Assembly (NCBI GenBank): GCA_934569045.1 | Contig: CAKTJX010000001.1 | Span: 62,001-126,000 of the forward strand | Reading direction: 5' to 3' | DNA: 64,000 nucleotides | Origin: an uncultured Oscillospiraceae bacterium | Lineage (GTDB): Bacteria > Bacillota > Clostridia > Oscillospirales > Oscillospiraceae | Shown here: positions 1-9,079 of the stretch, in pieces | Position numbering within the stretch: the stretch's first letter is position 1 | Layout: each line of letters opens with the position of its first letter | Translations under genes and position numbers: made by a program | The notes under the pieces: model-generated | What the model saw: only the letters and a program-made list of their open reading frames with translations | The model's database searches: none | What the model was told of the DNA's origin: nothing

Positions 1-1443
1 CGCCCGATCAATCACGGGATTGTGGGTGGCCTTGTCCATATCGGTATACATGGCCGCGTCCGCCAGCCGGAAAATCAGCGTCTTATCTCCAACCAGCGCC
101 TGGTCATGGCTCTCCACATAGGCAACCGTATTCTCGCCAGGGCGGCGCATACACATACAGCACCACATATTGAAGATATCCCAGTCTTCATCCCGCTTGT
201 CCCGGACCGTGCGGACCCACATATCCGGCAGGCCCATTCCCAGCCGATAATCAAAGCCAATGCCGCCATCCGCAATGGGCAGGCACATGCCGGGCATCCC
301 GGACATATCCTCCGCAATGGTCACCGCCATAGGATTCACCTGGCGGATCAGCTGGTTTGCCAGCTGCAAATAGGTGATGGCCTCCGTGTGGGTGTTGTAG
401 GAAAAATATTTGTCATTGCTGTTGAAGTCCGTGCCCAAGCCATGGTCGTGATAGAGCATGGAGGTCACGCCGTCAAACCGGAAGCCGTCAAAATGGTACT
501 CCGTCATCCAGAACTTCAGATTGCTCAGCAGGAAATGAATCACGCCGGTCTTGCCGTAGTCAAAGCACTTGGTATCCCAGGCAGGATGATCCCCCTTCGG
601 GCCGTCATGGAAAAACTGCCAGGTCGTGCCGTCAAACATATTGATGCCTTCTGTGGTGTTCTTCACGGCATGGGAGTGCACCACATCCAGCAGCACGCAG
701 ATCCCCATTTCATGGGCCTTGTTCACCAGATACTTCAGGTCCTCCGGTCCACCGAACCAGCTGGAGGCGGCATAAAAATTGGCCACCTGATAGCCGAAGC
801 TGCCATAGTAGGGGTGCTCCATAATGGCCATCAGCTGCACGGTGTTGTAGCCGGAGTGCTTGATTCTGGGCAGAATCTTATCCGCGAACTCCCGGTAGGT
901 GCCGATCTTGCCCTCCTCCTGGGCCATACCCACATGGGCCTCGTAAATGTACAGGGAATCCTCCCGGCGGAAATTCCGATCCGTCCAGGGGAACTGCTTC
1001 TGGTCATCCGTAACCTCCGCAGACCACTCCACGCTGTCCTTTTCCTGTACAACTCTGCGGGCGTAGAGGGGGATGTGCCAGGTGCGCTGCATGAAGGCAT
1101 CCACTACGGTTTTCACCTTGCAGCCCTCCCACAGAGCATCGTCTCCGGGCAGGTACAGCTCCCAGTTGCCGTTGCCAATGCTGGTCAGGGGATGGGAGGT
1201 GGGGTCCCAATTATTGAATTCGCCGGTCAGGTACAGCTGGTAGGCGCTGGGGGCCCACTCCCGATAGTACCAGCCCCCGGGCACATGGTGGAAACCGAAG
1301 TATTCATAGGCATTGGCAAATTCCTTCAGGCTCTGGCCCTTGGAAAGGATTCTGTTTTGCGTGTCCTGATAAAGACGCATCCGCAGATCAATATCTCCAG
1401 CGAAGTCCTTCAATTGGGGATTCAGTTCCAGAATTCGATACAT
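1..1443 (-). CDS. glgB: 1,4-alpha-glucan branching enzyme (C-terminus cut by window edge)
   Basis: Forms alpha-1,6 branches in glycogen; a cytoplasmic GH13 enzyme. The 481 codons present carry an N-terminal carbohydrate-binding region (GWYYREWAPSAYQLYLTG) followed by the (beta/alpha)8 barrel. GH13 signatures are visible: VLLDVVHSH, GFRFDGVTSMLY (nucleophile Asp), TIAEDMSGMPG (acid/base Glu) and YVESHDQALVGDKT. The last motif and the REWAP segment resemble the eukaryotic-type GBE1 branch (GH13_8) more than the E. coli-type GlgB (GH13_9); this is a judgement by eye. ATG start is preceded by AGAGGAG. No other glycogen genes lie inside the window, so the remaining glg genes, if clustered, would be to the left. 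Confidence 0.93.
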   Translation of the reverse strand, partial: MYRILELNPQLKDFAGDIDLRMRLYQDTQNRILSKGQSLKEFANAYEYFGFHHVPGGWYYREWAPSAYQLYLTGEFNNWDPTSHPLTSIGNGNWELYLPGDDALWEGCKVKTVVDAFMQRTWHIPLYARRVVQEKDSVEWSAEVTDDQKQFPWTDRNFRREDSLYIYEAHVGMAQEEGKIGTYREFADKILPRIKHSGYNTVQLMAIMEHPYYGSFGYQVANFYAASSWFGGPEDLKYLVNKAHEMGICVLLDVVHSHAVKNTTEGINMFDGTTWQFFHDGPKGDHPAWDTKCFDYGKTGVIHFLLSNLKFWMTEYHFDGFRFDGVTSMLYHDHGLGTDFNSNDKYFSYNTHTEAITYLQLANQLIRQVNPMAVTIAEDMSGMPGMCLPIADGGIGFDYRLGMGLPDMWVRTVRDKRDEDWDIFNMWCCMCMRRPGENTVAYVESHDQALVGDKTLIFRLADAAMYTDMDKATHNPVIDRA

Positions 1444-1507
1444 GATGGTAGCTCCTCTCAAGCGGCCCGTCAAAATCCCAGAGTCCGAGCCTATTCTTTC
1501 TGCGTCA

Positions 1508-1536
1508 ATTGTATAAGATTGCCAGCATTCTGTCAA
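1508..1536 (-). promoter_or_regulatory. Sigma-A-type promoter of glgB
   Basis: On the minus strand TTGACA, 17-nt spacer, TACAAT, about 65 nt upstream of the glgB start. It sits back to back with the promoter of the divergent glycosyltransferase gene. Confidence 0.7.
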
Positions 1537-1587
1537 CTGTCAAAAGGAGAGGACTGTACAAACATTTGGAAGACCGGATTCTTTGGG

Positions 1588-1616
1588 TTGAATAATCCGA
1601 AATCGTGGTGTATAAT
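1588..1616 (+). promoter_or_regulatory. Sigma-A-type promoter of the GT-C gene
   Basis: TTGAAT, 17-nt spacer, perfect TATAAT, about 29 nt before the TTG start of the downstream gene. Confidence 0.7.
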
Positions 1617-1644
1617 CAGAGAAAATGTTTTCGGAGGATATGTT

Positions 1645-3327
1645 TTGAAAGAAGAGGAGAAGCAGCGGCTTTTTTATTCGCTGGTACTGGCGGCATTCGG
1701 AATTGTGCTGGCAGTGCGGGGGCTGTACGGCTTTTGCTGGTCTGACGAGAGCTTTTATTTGACCTTTGCCCAGCGGCTCTGGCAGGGGCAGCAGCTGATT
1801 TTGGATGAGTGGCACCCGGTACAGTTTTATTCCGCGCTGTTTTATCCCATTTTGAGCCTGTATCATGCCTTTTTCGGCACAGAGGGCATCTATCTCTTTG
1901 CCCGGTGTGTTTATACCGCCGCCGCGCTGGCTTGCAGCCTGCTCCTGTTTTTCACCCTTTGCCGCCGATGGGGGGCACTCTGGTCCTTTCTTGGCGCGCT
2001 GCTGGTTTTGAGCTATTCCCGCGGGAATATCTGGGGCCTCAGCTATTACAATCTGTTTGTGCTGTTCTGCGTCGCCGCGTTCTGCTTGCTGCTTCGCGGC
2101 TGGGAGCATCCGGGCCGGAGCCGCTGGCTGCTGTATGTCCTGGGCGGCATGTGTCTCGCGGCAGCCGTGCTGTGTGTGCCCTATTTTGCGCCATTTGCGG
2201 TGATCGGCCTTCTGGCAGCTCTGTTTTTCAAGCCCGGCAGGGAAGGGGCAGCATGGTGCTTTGGCGGCATCTGCCTGACCGCCGTGTGGTTCCTCTTATG
2301 CTTCCTTCCGAAAGACCTTGCAGCGGTTTTTTCGTCTCTATCCCAGATTCTTACGGACCCGGAGCATGTTGGCGGGCCGCTGGCAAACCTGCGGGCCGCT
2401 GTTTTGGACGTAAAGCTTCGCTATCACTATGAAATCAAGCTGGCAATTTTCAGTGCCCTTGTGCTTCTCCTCGGCGTCCGATTTTTGCCAAAAGCCTGGG
2501 GGAGCATCCCTGGGCTGCTACTTGCGCTGGCAGGTGCCGCGGTCTCCTTCTGGCGCTATTACGACGCGGAGACGGGTTACGCCGCCTATACGCTGGTCAT
2601 CTTCTGCCTTCCTGGGCTGCTGCTGTGCTGGGTCCGCCGGGAAATCGATGTTCCCGCGCTTCTGCTGCGGCTGCTCGGTATGACAATGGGGCTCTCTATG
2701 GCTCTGAGCTCCAACACAGAGTCCATCGCCTTTACAGCGGGCCTTCCCGTTTATGCCATCGGGCTCTTATTGCAGTTTTCGGCGCTGCCCCAGCCGGTGA
2801 AGCTTCTGAAATCCGCGGTTCTTCTGCTGACCTGTGCCGCTCTGTGTTTGACCTTTTACAGCCGCATCAGCTTTGTCTTCCGTGACGGGGCGTTGAATAC
2901 GCTTACGGCAACCATGGGCCGTGGGCCCGCCAAGGGACTCCACACCACCCAGGAGCACAACCGGCAATACGAAGAAATTCTGAATATGCTGGAGGAGCTG
3001 AACGGACGCTGTGGGAAAGAGAACACTGTCTTTTTCACGAAGCTTCTCCCATGGGGATATCTGGCCTGCGATTTTCCCTGCGGCGCTCCAACGGCCTGGA
3101 GAACAGCCCTAGACAGCCCCCGCCTCGAGAGCTATTACAGCCTCCACCCAGATTCCATTCCTTCCATTGTAGTTGTGCTGCGCCCTGAAATCGGGAACTA
3201 TCCGGATTCTCCCACCCCGAACGAAAACGCGCTTTCCGGCTGGCTCTGGGAGCAGATCCAGCTCCGGGGCTATGATCACCTGGAATACAATTGTGCGGAT
3301 GTCTATGTATCTCCGAATGCGTCTTGA
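1645..3327 (+). CDS. Polytopic membrane glycosyltransferase, GT-C fold
   Basis: 560-residue integral membrane protein with about a dozen hydrophobic segments and a short soluble C-terminal domain. An early loop after the first membrane segment reads WSDESFYLTFAQRLWQG; an acidic Asp-Glu pair in the first extracytoplasmic loop is the hallmark of GT-C enzymes (PMT/ArnT type) that use polyprenyl-phosphate sugars. The TTG start is chosen because GGAGG lies 7 nt upstream and a TATAAT promoter lies just before that; the same frame stays open far upstream through the antisense of glgB, which is not part of the gene. The next gene encodes a GT2 enzyme of the kind that makes polyprenyl-phosphate sugars, so the pair probably decorates a cell-surface polymer or protein. 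Substrate unknown. Confidence 0.75.
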   Translation: MKEEEKQRLFYSLVLAAFGIVLAVRGLYGFCWSDESFYLTFAQRLWQGQQLILDEWHPVQFYSALFYPILSLYHAFFGTEGIYLFARCVYTAAALACSLLLFFTLCRRWGALWSFLGALLVLSYSRGNIWGLSYYNLFVLFCVAAFCLLLRGWEHPGRSRWLLYVLGGMCLAAAVLCVPYFAPFAVIGLLAALFFKPGREGAAWCFGGICLTAVWFLLCFLPKDLAAVFSSLSQILTDPEHVGGPLANLRAAVLDVKLRYHYEIKLAIFSALVLLLGVRFLPKAWGSIPGLLLALAGAAVSFWRYYDAETGYAAYTLVIFCLPGLLLCWVRREIDVPALLLRLLGMTMGLSMALSSNTESIAFTAGLPVYAIGLLLQFSALPQPVKLLKSAVLLLTCAALCLTFYSRISFVFRDGALNTLTATMGRGPAKGLHTTQEHNRQYEEILNMLEELNGRCGKENTVFFTKLLPWGYLACDFPCGAPTAWRTALDSPRLESYYSLHPDSIPSIVVVLRPEIGNYPDSPTPNENALSGWLWEQIQLRGYDHLEYNCADVYVSPNAS

Positions 3328-3354
3328 CCATCTGAAATTGAAAGGAGCATTTTC

Positions 3355-4317
3355 ATGCAGCCCATTCTCTATATCGTCATTCCCTGCTACAACGAGGAAA
3401 AGGTTCTGCCCATAACCGCCCCCATGTTCCTGAAGAAAATTCAGGATCTTTCCGCCGCGGGAAAAATCTCTTCGGACAGCCGGGTGCTCTTCGTCAATGA
3501 CGGCTCCAAGGACACCACCTGGCAGATTATCCGGGATCTGGCCGCCTCCGATCCCCATTATATCGGCATCTGTCAGAGTCGGAACCGGGGCCACCAGAAT
3601 GCCGTCCTGGCAGGACTGATGGAAGCCAAGGACCGCTGCGACATCACCATCTCCATCGACTGCGACGGGCAGGATGATATCAATGCCATGGACGAAATGG
3701 TGGATGCCTACTTAGACGGCTGCGAGATCGTCTATGGCGTCCGAAACAAGCGGGATACGGACACCTTCTTCAAACGTTTTACTGCCGAGGGCTTCTACAA
3801 GCTCATGAACTGGATGGGAGCCGAAATAGTCTTTAACCACGCGGACTACCGTCTGGTCAGCAGCCGGGTTCTGAAGGAGTTCTCCAATTTCAAGGAGGTG
3901 AACATTTTCCTTCGGGGAATGTTCCCACTGGTGGGCTTCAAGAGCACCAGCGTGTACTACGCACGGGCCGAGCGTATTGCGGGGGAGAGCCATTACCCTC
4001 TGAAAAAGATGCTGGCTCTGGCTTTTGACGGCATCACCAGCCTTTCTGTCAAGCCTATCCGGTTGATCACCGGCTTCGGCTGCATCGTCTCCCTGGCGAG
4101 TTTTATCGGCGTAATCTGGGCCTTGATCGCCCATCTGGTCGGCACCACTGTAAGCGGCTGGGCCTCCACCGTCTGCATCGTCTGCTTTATGGGCGGCGTT
4201 CAGCTGATCTGCCTGGGCGTGATTGGGGAGTATGTTGGTAAAATCTATATGGAAACCAAGCACCGCCCCAGGTATATTATCAGCGAGCGAACCTGGGAAG
4301 AAAAAGAAAACAACTAA
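3355..4317 (+). CDS. GT2 polyprenyl-phosphate glycosyltransferase (DPM1/GtrB-like)
   Basis: 320 aa. The N-terminal GT-A domain starts YIVIPCYNEEKVLP, has VNDGSKDTTW and the metal-binding region SIDCDGQDD. Two C-terminal hydrophobic hairpins (about residues 225-300) match GtrB/YfdH-like enzymes that transfer a sugar from a nucleotide donor onto undecaprenyl phosphate at the cytoplasmic face. GGAG lies 8 nt before the ATG. Placed 27 nt after the GT-C gene, it likely supplies that enzyme with lipid-linked sugar (inference). Confidence 0.85.
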   Translation: MQPILYIVIPCYNEEKVLPITAPMFLKKIQDLSAAGKISSDSRVLFVNDGSKDTTWQIIRDLAASDPHYIGICQSRNRGHQNAVLAGLMEAKDRCDITISIDCDGQDDINAMDEMVDAYLDGCEIVYGVRNKRDTDTFFKRFTAEGFYKLMNWMGAEIVFNHADYRLVSSRVLKEFSNFKEVNIFLRGMFPLVGFKSTSVYYARAERIAGESHYPLKKMLALAFDGITSLSVKPIRLITGFGCIVSLASFIGVIWALIAHLVGTTVSGWASTVCIVCFMGGVQLICLGVIGEYVGKIYMETKHRPRYIISERTWEEKENN

Positions 4318-4323
4318 GCCCAC

Positions 4324-4350
4324 AGGCGTTCTAAGTTCTTGCGCCTTTTT
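4324..4350 (+). terminator. Possible terminator of the GT2 gene
   Basis: Short AGGCG/CGCCT hairpin followed directly by TTTTT, just after the stop codon. The stem is only 5 bp. Confidence 0.35.
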
Positions 4351-4441
4351 CAATTTTTACGTTGCTTTTCTGCCAGAATACGCTCTGATACAGCGAACCC
4401 GATATTGGGCAGAAAAATAGAGAATTGTAATGCCTTGGATC

Positions 4442-4502
4442 AAAATTGCCCACAGTAGTGACTGAAATCCAGCCGCCGCTGTGGGCAATTTTCTTTTACC
4501 AA
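4442..4502. terminator. Bidirectional terminator between convergent genes
   Basis: Perfect 14-bp inverted repeat (AAAATTGCCCACAG and its complement) with a 33-nt loop. The A/T ends give U-runs on both strands, suiting the convergent GT2 and tspO genes. Confidence 0.65.
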
Positions 4503-4514
4503 AATATTTTGGGG

Positions 4515-4976
4515 TCACAGACGCAGTGCAAGATCATTCAATACCACCGCAAAGCACAGCCACAGCAGATAGGGAACCTGACTCCAGGCTGCTTTTTTGT
4601 CCGTCCTGGAAAATTCCAATACCATCCAGAATACCAGCCCCAGCAAAAGCAGCAGCCAGAGAAGGGCAAAGGCATAGCTCTTCATATTGAAAAAGAGAAG
4701 GGGCCAGCAGAAATTCACCGCCAGCTGTACAACCAGCAGATTTAACCCTCGGTTTCTGGCAGTATCCGCAGGGCGCAGCGTAACCCGGCCTCCCGCATAG
4801 CCCATCAGAAGATAGAGCAGCCCCCATACGATGCCAAAAACTGCCCCCGGCGGCGACAGCACAGGCTTAGGTCCCGCCTGATAAGCCCGAATTCCATCTT
4901 TTGCCAACCACCCCGCCAGAGCGCCAATCGCCTCACACAGCAGAATCCAGAATGCGTATACCTTCCATTTCTTCAT
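4515..4976 (-). CDS. tspO: TspO/MBR family membrane protein
   Basis: 153 aa with five hydrophobic helices, the expected size and topology of TspO (translocator protein/tryptophan-rich sensory protein), which binds porphyrins and related ligands in the membrane. Family features visible: KPVLSPPGAVFGIVWGLLYL early and NFCWPLLFF in the middle, matching the conserved P-P-...-F-...-W-..-LY and NxxWxxxFF patterns. The ATG at 4976 is preferred over an ATG two codons upstream because GGAGGG then has a normal 7-nt spacing. Monocistronic, with its own terminator. Physiological role in this organism not shown by context. Confidence 0.85.
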   Translation of the reverse strand: MKKWKVYAFWILLCEAIGALAGWLAKDGIRAYQAGPKPVLSPPGAVFGIVWGLLYLLMGYAGGRVTLRPADTARNRGLNLLVVQLAVNFCWPLLFFNMKSYAFALLWLLLLLGLVFWMVLEFSRTDKKAAWSQVPYLLWLCFAVVLNDLALRL

Positions 4977-5027
4977 CCCCATCCCTCCGATAGGATTAGG
5001 ATATGGAATTTCAAAACGGATATGCAA

Positions 5028-5052
5028 AGAGGGCGGCCCGCGGCCGCCCTCT
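5028..5052 (-). terminator. Terminator of the second GT2 gene
   Basis: Perfect 11-bp stem AGAGGGCGGCC/GGCCGCCCTCT with a 3-nt loop just past the stop codon, followed by TTTGC on the minus strand. Confidence 0.65.
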
Positions 5053-5059
5053 CCCTTGC

Positions 5060-6007
5060 TTATGTGTTTTCTCTCTGTTCTCCGATAATCTCTTTCGCGA
5101 TATAAATTGGTCTGCGCTTGCTCTGCTCAAAGCTTCGGCCTACATATTCCCCGATAATGCCGATACAGAACAGCTGGATGCTGGAAAAAAGCAGGAGCAG
5201 TACAATGATGGTAGCATACCCCGGCACCGCGATTCCCCGGGTCAGTTTTTCGATGATCACGCAGAGCAGATAGATGATGGCCGCCACACCGCTGATGGTT
5301 CCGCAGATGGTTGCCAGCCGCAGGGGGGCGGTAGAGAAGCCAATGATTCCTTCAATAGCATAATTCAGCAGCTTCCAGAAGTTCCACTTTGTGGTGCCGT
5401 TGGCTCTGGCACAGGCCGTATAAGGGATGAAGCAGGTTGCATAACCAACCCAGGCAAAAATGCCCTTCGAGAACCGATGATACTCACCCAGCTCCAGGAT
5501 GCTGTCCCGGACGCTGCGGCGGAAGGTACGGAAATCACTGGCGTCCGGCTGCAGAGGCACCTTAGAAAGCTTGTTGATTACCGTATAAAAGCTTTTTTTG
5601 AAAAAGGACAGTACTTTTCCCTCACTGCGCCGATCCTGGTAGGCCGCCACAATGTCGTATTCCGGCTGCTCCTCCAGTATCTTCACCATATCCCTTACAA
5701 TCTCCGGCCTCTGCTGCAAATCCGCGTCAATCAGACTGATATAATCCCCGGAGGCGTGTTGCAGCCCGGCATAAATTCCGGCCTCCTTGCCGAAGTTTCG
5801 GGAGAAAGAAATGATTTTCACCGGGCAGTCCTTCCGGGCATAGATTTTTTTCAGATTGTGCAGCGTTGCGTCCCGGCTTCCGTCGTCAATATAGACGATC
5901 TCGATCTCATACCCACAGTTCCGAAAGGCTGCCAGCGCCGCCTCATGGAAGGGAATCACATTTTCCCCCTCGTTATAGCACGGAACCACCAGTGATAGCT
6001 TGATCAT
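5060..6007 (-). CDS. GT2 glycosyltransferase with C-terminal membrane hairpins (GtrB/YkcC-like)
   Basis: 315 aa. GT-A core motifs LSLVVPCYNEGENV, YIDDGSRDATL, SFSRNFGKEAGIYAGL and SLIDADLQQRPE are those of undecaprenyl-phosphate glucosyltransferase/DPM-synthase-like enzymes (GtrB, YkcC, CsbB). Two hydrophobic segments near residues 230-290 anchor it in the membrane. GGAGTG precedes the ATG and a TTGACG-17-TATAAT promoter lies further upstream, divergent from valS. It is a paralog of the GT2 gene 1 kb away but is transcribed alone. Likely makes a lipid-linked sugar for envelope decoration; donor and acceptor unknown. Confidence 0.85.
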   Translation of the reverse strand: MIKLSLVVPCYNEGENVIPFHEAALAAFRNCGYEIEIVYIDDGSRDATLHNLKKIYARKDCPVKIISFSRNFGKEAGIYAGLQHASGDYISLIDADLQQRPEIVRDMVKILEEQPEYDIVAAYQDRRSEGKVLSFFKKSFYTVINKLSKVPLQPDASDFRTFRRSVRDSILELGEYHRFSKGIFAWVGYATCFIPYTACARANGTTKWNFWKLLNYAIEGIIGFSTAPLRLATICGTISGVAAIIYLLCVIIEKLTRGIAVPGYATIIVLLLLFSSIQLFCIGIIGEYVGRSFEQSKRRPIYIAKEIIGEQRENT

Positions 6008-6041
6008 TGCATATACACTCCAAAATCGTCAGACTGAATGT

Positions 6042-6070
6042 ATTATATCCAGGAATCCGGTATCCGTCAA
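6042..6070 (-). promoter_or_regulatory. Sigma-A-type promoter of the second GT2 gene
   Basis: Minus strand TTGACG, 17-nt spacer, TATAAT, about 35 nt upstream of the ATG. Confidence 0.7.
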
Positions 6071-6089
6071 GAAAAAGCGTGAAAAGCCC

Positions 6090-6118
6090 TTGACAATCCC
6101 GGCCTTCTTGGGTAGAAT
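6090..6118 (+). promoter_or_regulatory. Sigma-A-type promoter of valS
   Basis: Perfect TTGACA, 17-nt spacer, TAGAAT. Transcription from here would start near 6125 and produce the full T-box leader. Confidence 0.8.
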
Positions 6119-6124
6119 ATGTTG

Positions 6125-6360
6125 CAAATATAAACGCGTGGAACGGGAGGTTCCCTTGATTTCCGGCTTTCAGAGAGTGCGCACTGTGGTGCAAGCGCAC
6201 AGCGGAACTTGGGATGGTCGCCCGGGAGCGGACTGCCAGAAGGAGAGTAGGGCAGTACGGGTCAGCCCGTTACAGCGCAAGAGTGTCCGGAAAACCGGAA
6301 ATTCAGGTGGTACCGCGGAAAGCTTTTTCGCCCTGGGTGTTTTCGCCCAGGGCGTTTTTT
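6125..6360 (+). promoter_or_regulatory. T-box riboswitch, valine-specific (GTC specifier)
   Basis: A tRNA-sensing leader. Visible elements in order: Stem I with AGAGAG (6173-6178) and the distal loop GGTGCAAG; then the specifier region, where GTC (6217-6219) precedes GCCCGGGAGC in the place the specifier codon occupies in known leaders; the conserved T-box AGGTGGTACCGCGG (6305-6318), whose bulge pairs with the NCCA end of uncharged tRNA; and an intrinsic terminator. A valine codon in front of valS agrees with the product. Uncharged tRNA-Val should stabilise the antiterminator and allow read-through. Confidence 0.92.
6329..6360 (+). terminator. T-box regulated terminator
   Basis: 9-bp perfect stem CGCCCTGGG/CCCAGGGCG, 8-nt loop, then TTTTTT. 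It is the off-state of the valS leader. Confidence 0.88.
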
Positions 6361-6378
6361 CATGGAAAGGAGATAAAA

Positions 6379-9015
6379 ATGGCAAAAGAAATGAACAAGG
6401 TCTATGAGCCCCAGACCGTTGAGGCGGAAATCTACAAAATGTGGCAGGAGGGCGGCTACTTCCACGCGGAGCGGGACGAGCATAAAAAGCCCTTTACCAT
6501 CGTCATGCCGCCCCCCAATGTCACCGGCCAGCTGCACATGGGCCACGCCATGGACGCGACCCTGCAGGACAGCATCATCCGTTTCAAGCGGATGCAGGGC
6601 TACAACGCCCTCTGGATTCCCGGTGTGGACCACGCCGGCATCGCCACCCAGATCAAGGTGGAGGAAGAGCTTCGCAAAGAAGGCCTGACCCGCTATGACC
6701 TGGGCCGGGAAAAATTCCTGGAGCGGGTATGGGACTGGAAGAACCGGTTCGGCAACCGGATCGTAGAGCAGCAGAAGAAGCTGGGTGCCAGCTGTGACTG
6801 GGATCGTGCCCGGTTTACCATGGACGAGGGCTGCTCCAAGGCCGTGCGGGAGGTTTTCGTCTCCCTGTACGAGAAGGGACTGATCTACAAGGGCAGCCGG
6901 ATCATCAACTGGTGCCCCCACTGTGTTACCGCCCTGAGCGATGCCGAGGTGGAGTATGTTGACAAGCCCGGCCACCTGTGGCACATCCGCTATCCTCTGG
7001 AGGATGGCTCGGGAGAGGTCATTGTTGCTACCACCCGGCCCGAGACCATGCTGGGCGACTCCGGTGTATGTGTGAACCCCAATGATGAGCGCTACAAGGC
7101 CATCGTTGGCAAGAACGTGATCCTTCCCCTGTTGAATAAGCCCATTCCCGTGGTGGCGGATGACTACGCGGAGATGGAATTCGGCACCGGCTGCGTCAAG
7201 ATGACCCCCGCCCATGACCCCAACGACTTTGAAGTGGGTCTGCGTCACAACCTGGAGGTTATCCGGGTACTGGATGACGAAGGCCGGGTCAATGCCCTTG
7301 GCGGAAAATATGAGGGTATGGACCGTTACGAGGCTCGGAAGGCCATCGTTGCCGACCTGGATGCCCAGGGGTATCTTGTGAAGGTGGAGGACTACTCCCA
7401 CAATGTCGGCACCTGCTACCGCTGCCACAACGATGTAGAGCCCATTATCTCCGCTCAGTGGTTCGTTAAGATGAAGCCTTTGGCAGAGGAAGCCATCCGG
7501 GTGGTCAAGGACGGCGAAACCAGATTCGTCCCGGATCGGTTTACCAAGACCTACCTGAACTGGATGGAAAATGTGCGCGACTGGTGTATTTCCCGTCAGC
7601 TGTGGTGGGGCCACCAGATTCCCGCCTGGACCTGCGCCGACTGCGGCCACATCACCGTATCCCGTCAGGATGCCTGCCAGTGCGAGCAGTGCGGCAGCAA
7701 GCGCATCGAGCGGGACCCCGATGTGCTGGATACCTGGTTCTCCTCCGCGCTGTGGCCCTTTGAGACCCTGGGCTGGCCGAAAAAAACGCCTGACCTGGAC
7801 TACTTTTATCCCACAGATGTCCTGGTCACCGGATATGATATTATTTTCTTCTGGGTGGCCCGGATGATCTTCTCCGGCTGTAAGCACACCGGCAAAGCGC
7901 CCTTCCACACCGTGCTGATTCACGGACTGGTCCGGGACGACAAGGGCCGGAAAATGAGCAAATCCCTGGGCAACGGCATTGATCCCCTGGAAATGATCGA
8001 CAAATACGGCTGCGATGCCCTGCGGATGAACATGATCACCAGCAACTCTCCCGGAAACGATATGCGTTTCTACGTGGAGCGGTGCGAGGCCATGCGGAAT
8101 TTTGCCAATAAGCTCTGGAATGCCTCCCGGTATGTGCTGATGAACCTGGGCGAGGACTTTGTCCCTCAGCTGCCGGAGAATCTGGAAATTGCGGACAAGT
8201 GGGTGTTGTTCAAGCTGAACACCCTGATTTCCGAGGTCACCGACAATATGGACCGGTATGAGCTGGGCATCGCCGTTCAGAAAATCTATGACTTCATCTG
8301 GGATACCTACTGTGACTGGTATATCGAGCTGACCAAGGCCCGTCTGTACAGCGAGGATGCCGCCCGGAAGCAGACAGCCCTGCAAGTGCTGGTATATGTG
8401 CTGGATCAGACACTGCGGCTGCTGCATCCCTTCATGCCCTTCATCACCGAGGAAATCTGGCAGAGCCTGCCCGCCCGGGAAAGTGCTCTGATCATCGCGA
8501 AATGGCCTGAATACCGGGAGGACCTGAGCTTCAAGACCGAGGAAGCCCATATGGAGTCCGTTATGAACGCCATCCGTGCCATTCGGAACCGGAGGGCAGA
8601 AATGAATGTGCCGCCCTCCAAGAAGGCAACCCTCTATGTGCTCACCGCCAAGCCTCAGATCTTCACAGAAGGGGAAGGCTTTATCCAGAGACTGGCCTAT
8701 GCCGACCAGGTGGAAATGCTGGAGAAGGAGCCGGAGAACCTGGACGGCCTGGTAACCTGCGCCACAGCGGATGCCAAGCTTTATATCCCCATGGGCCAGC
8801 TGGTGGATATCGCCAAGGAGCTGGAGCGCATTGGCAAGGATCTGGAAAAGGCCCGAAAAAATCTGGCCAGCCTCAACGGAAAGCTTTCCAATGAGAATTT
8901 CGTTTCCCGTGCCCCCGAGGCCGTGGTCAACGCCGAGCGGGAAAAGGCAAAGAAGGCCGCCGATCTGATCGCCAGCCTGGAAGAAAGCGAAGCCGCCCTG
9001 AAGAAGAATCTATAA
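6379..9015 (+). CDS. valS: Valyl-tRNA synthetase
   Basis: 878 aa, the usual length of bacterial ValRS. Class I signatures: HMGH (residues 53-56, in PPPNVTGQLHMGHAMD) and KMSKS (525-529). The CP1 editing domain lies between them (VIVATTRPETMLGD, CVKMTPAHDPNDFEVG) and a C-terminal coiled coil rich in Lys/Glu closes the protein. A CxxC pair near residue 430 and two more cysteines (CADCGH, CQCEQCG) suggest a bound zinc, as in some bacterial homologs. The ATG at 6379 has AAGGAGAT 5 nt upstream; the open frame further 5-prime runs through the T-box and is not coding. Monocistronic with its own terminator. Confidence 0.98.
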   Translation: MAKEMNKVYEPQTVEAEIYKMWQEGGYFHAERDEHKKPFTIVMPPPNVTGQLHMGHAMDATLQDSIIRFKRMQGYNALWIPGVDHAGIATQIKVEEELRKEGLTRYDLGREKFLERVWDWKNRFGNRIVEQQKKLGASCDWDRARFTMDEGCSKAVREVFVSLYEKGLIYKGSRIINWCPHCVTALSDAEVEYVDKPGHLWHIRYPLEDGSGEVIVATTRPETMLGDSGVCVNPNDERYKAIVGKNVILPLLNKPIPVVADDYAEMEFGTGCVKMTPAHDPNDFEVGLRHNLEVIRVLDDEGRVNALGGKYEGMDRYEARKAIVADLDAQGYLVKVEDYSHNVGTCYRCHNDVEPIISAQWFVKMKPLAEEAIRVVKDGETRFVPDRFTKTYLNWMENVRDWCISRQLWWGHQIPAWTCADCGHITVSRQDACQCEQCGSKRIERDPDVLDTWFSSALWPFETLGWPKKTPDLDYFYPTDVLVTGYDIIFFWVARMIFSGCKHTGKAPFHTVLIHGLVRDDKGRKMSKSLGNGIDPLEMIDKYGCDALRMNMITSNSPGNDMRFYVERCEAMRNFANKLWNASRYVLMNLGEDFVPQLPENLEIADKWVLFKLNTLISEVTDNMDRYELGIAVQKIYDFIWDTYCDWYIELTKARLYSEDAARKQTALQVLVYVLDQTLRLLHPFMPFITEEIWQSLPARESALIIAKWPEYREDLSFKTEEAHMESVMNAIRAIRNRRAEMNVPPSKKATLYVLTAKPQIFTEGEGFIQRLAYADQVEMLEKEPENLDGLVTCATADAKLYIPMGQLVDIAKELERIGKDLEKARKNLASLNGKLSNENFVSRAPEAVVNAEREKAKKAADLIASLEESEAALKKNL

Positions 9016-9030
9016 TCCCAATCCTTATTC

Positions 9031-9064
9031 GGAGCTTCCGCATTATGCGGAGGCTCCATTTTTT
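9031..9064 (+). terminator. Terminator of valS
   Basis: 11-bp stem GGAGCTTCCGC/GCGGAGGCTCC (one G-T pair), 5-nt loop, then ATTTTTT. Confidence 0.85.
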
Positions 9065-9079
9065 ATGCCCATGCATCCA

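Noticed and set aside
22..1644. Open plus-strand frame running into the GT-C gene
   Set aside because: It is antisense to a clear glgB gene, encodes His/Pro/Ile-rich low-meaning protein and has no ribosome site; the GT-C gene starts at 1645.
6262..8550. Very long minus-strand open frame opposite valS
   Set aside because: Shadow caused by GC-rich codon bias; no recognisable domain and no start signal.
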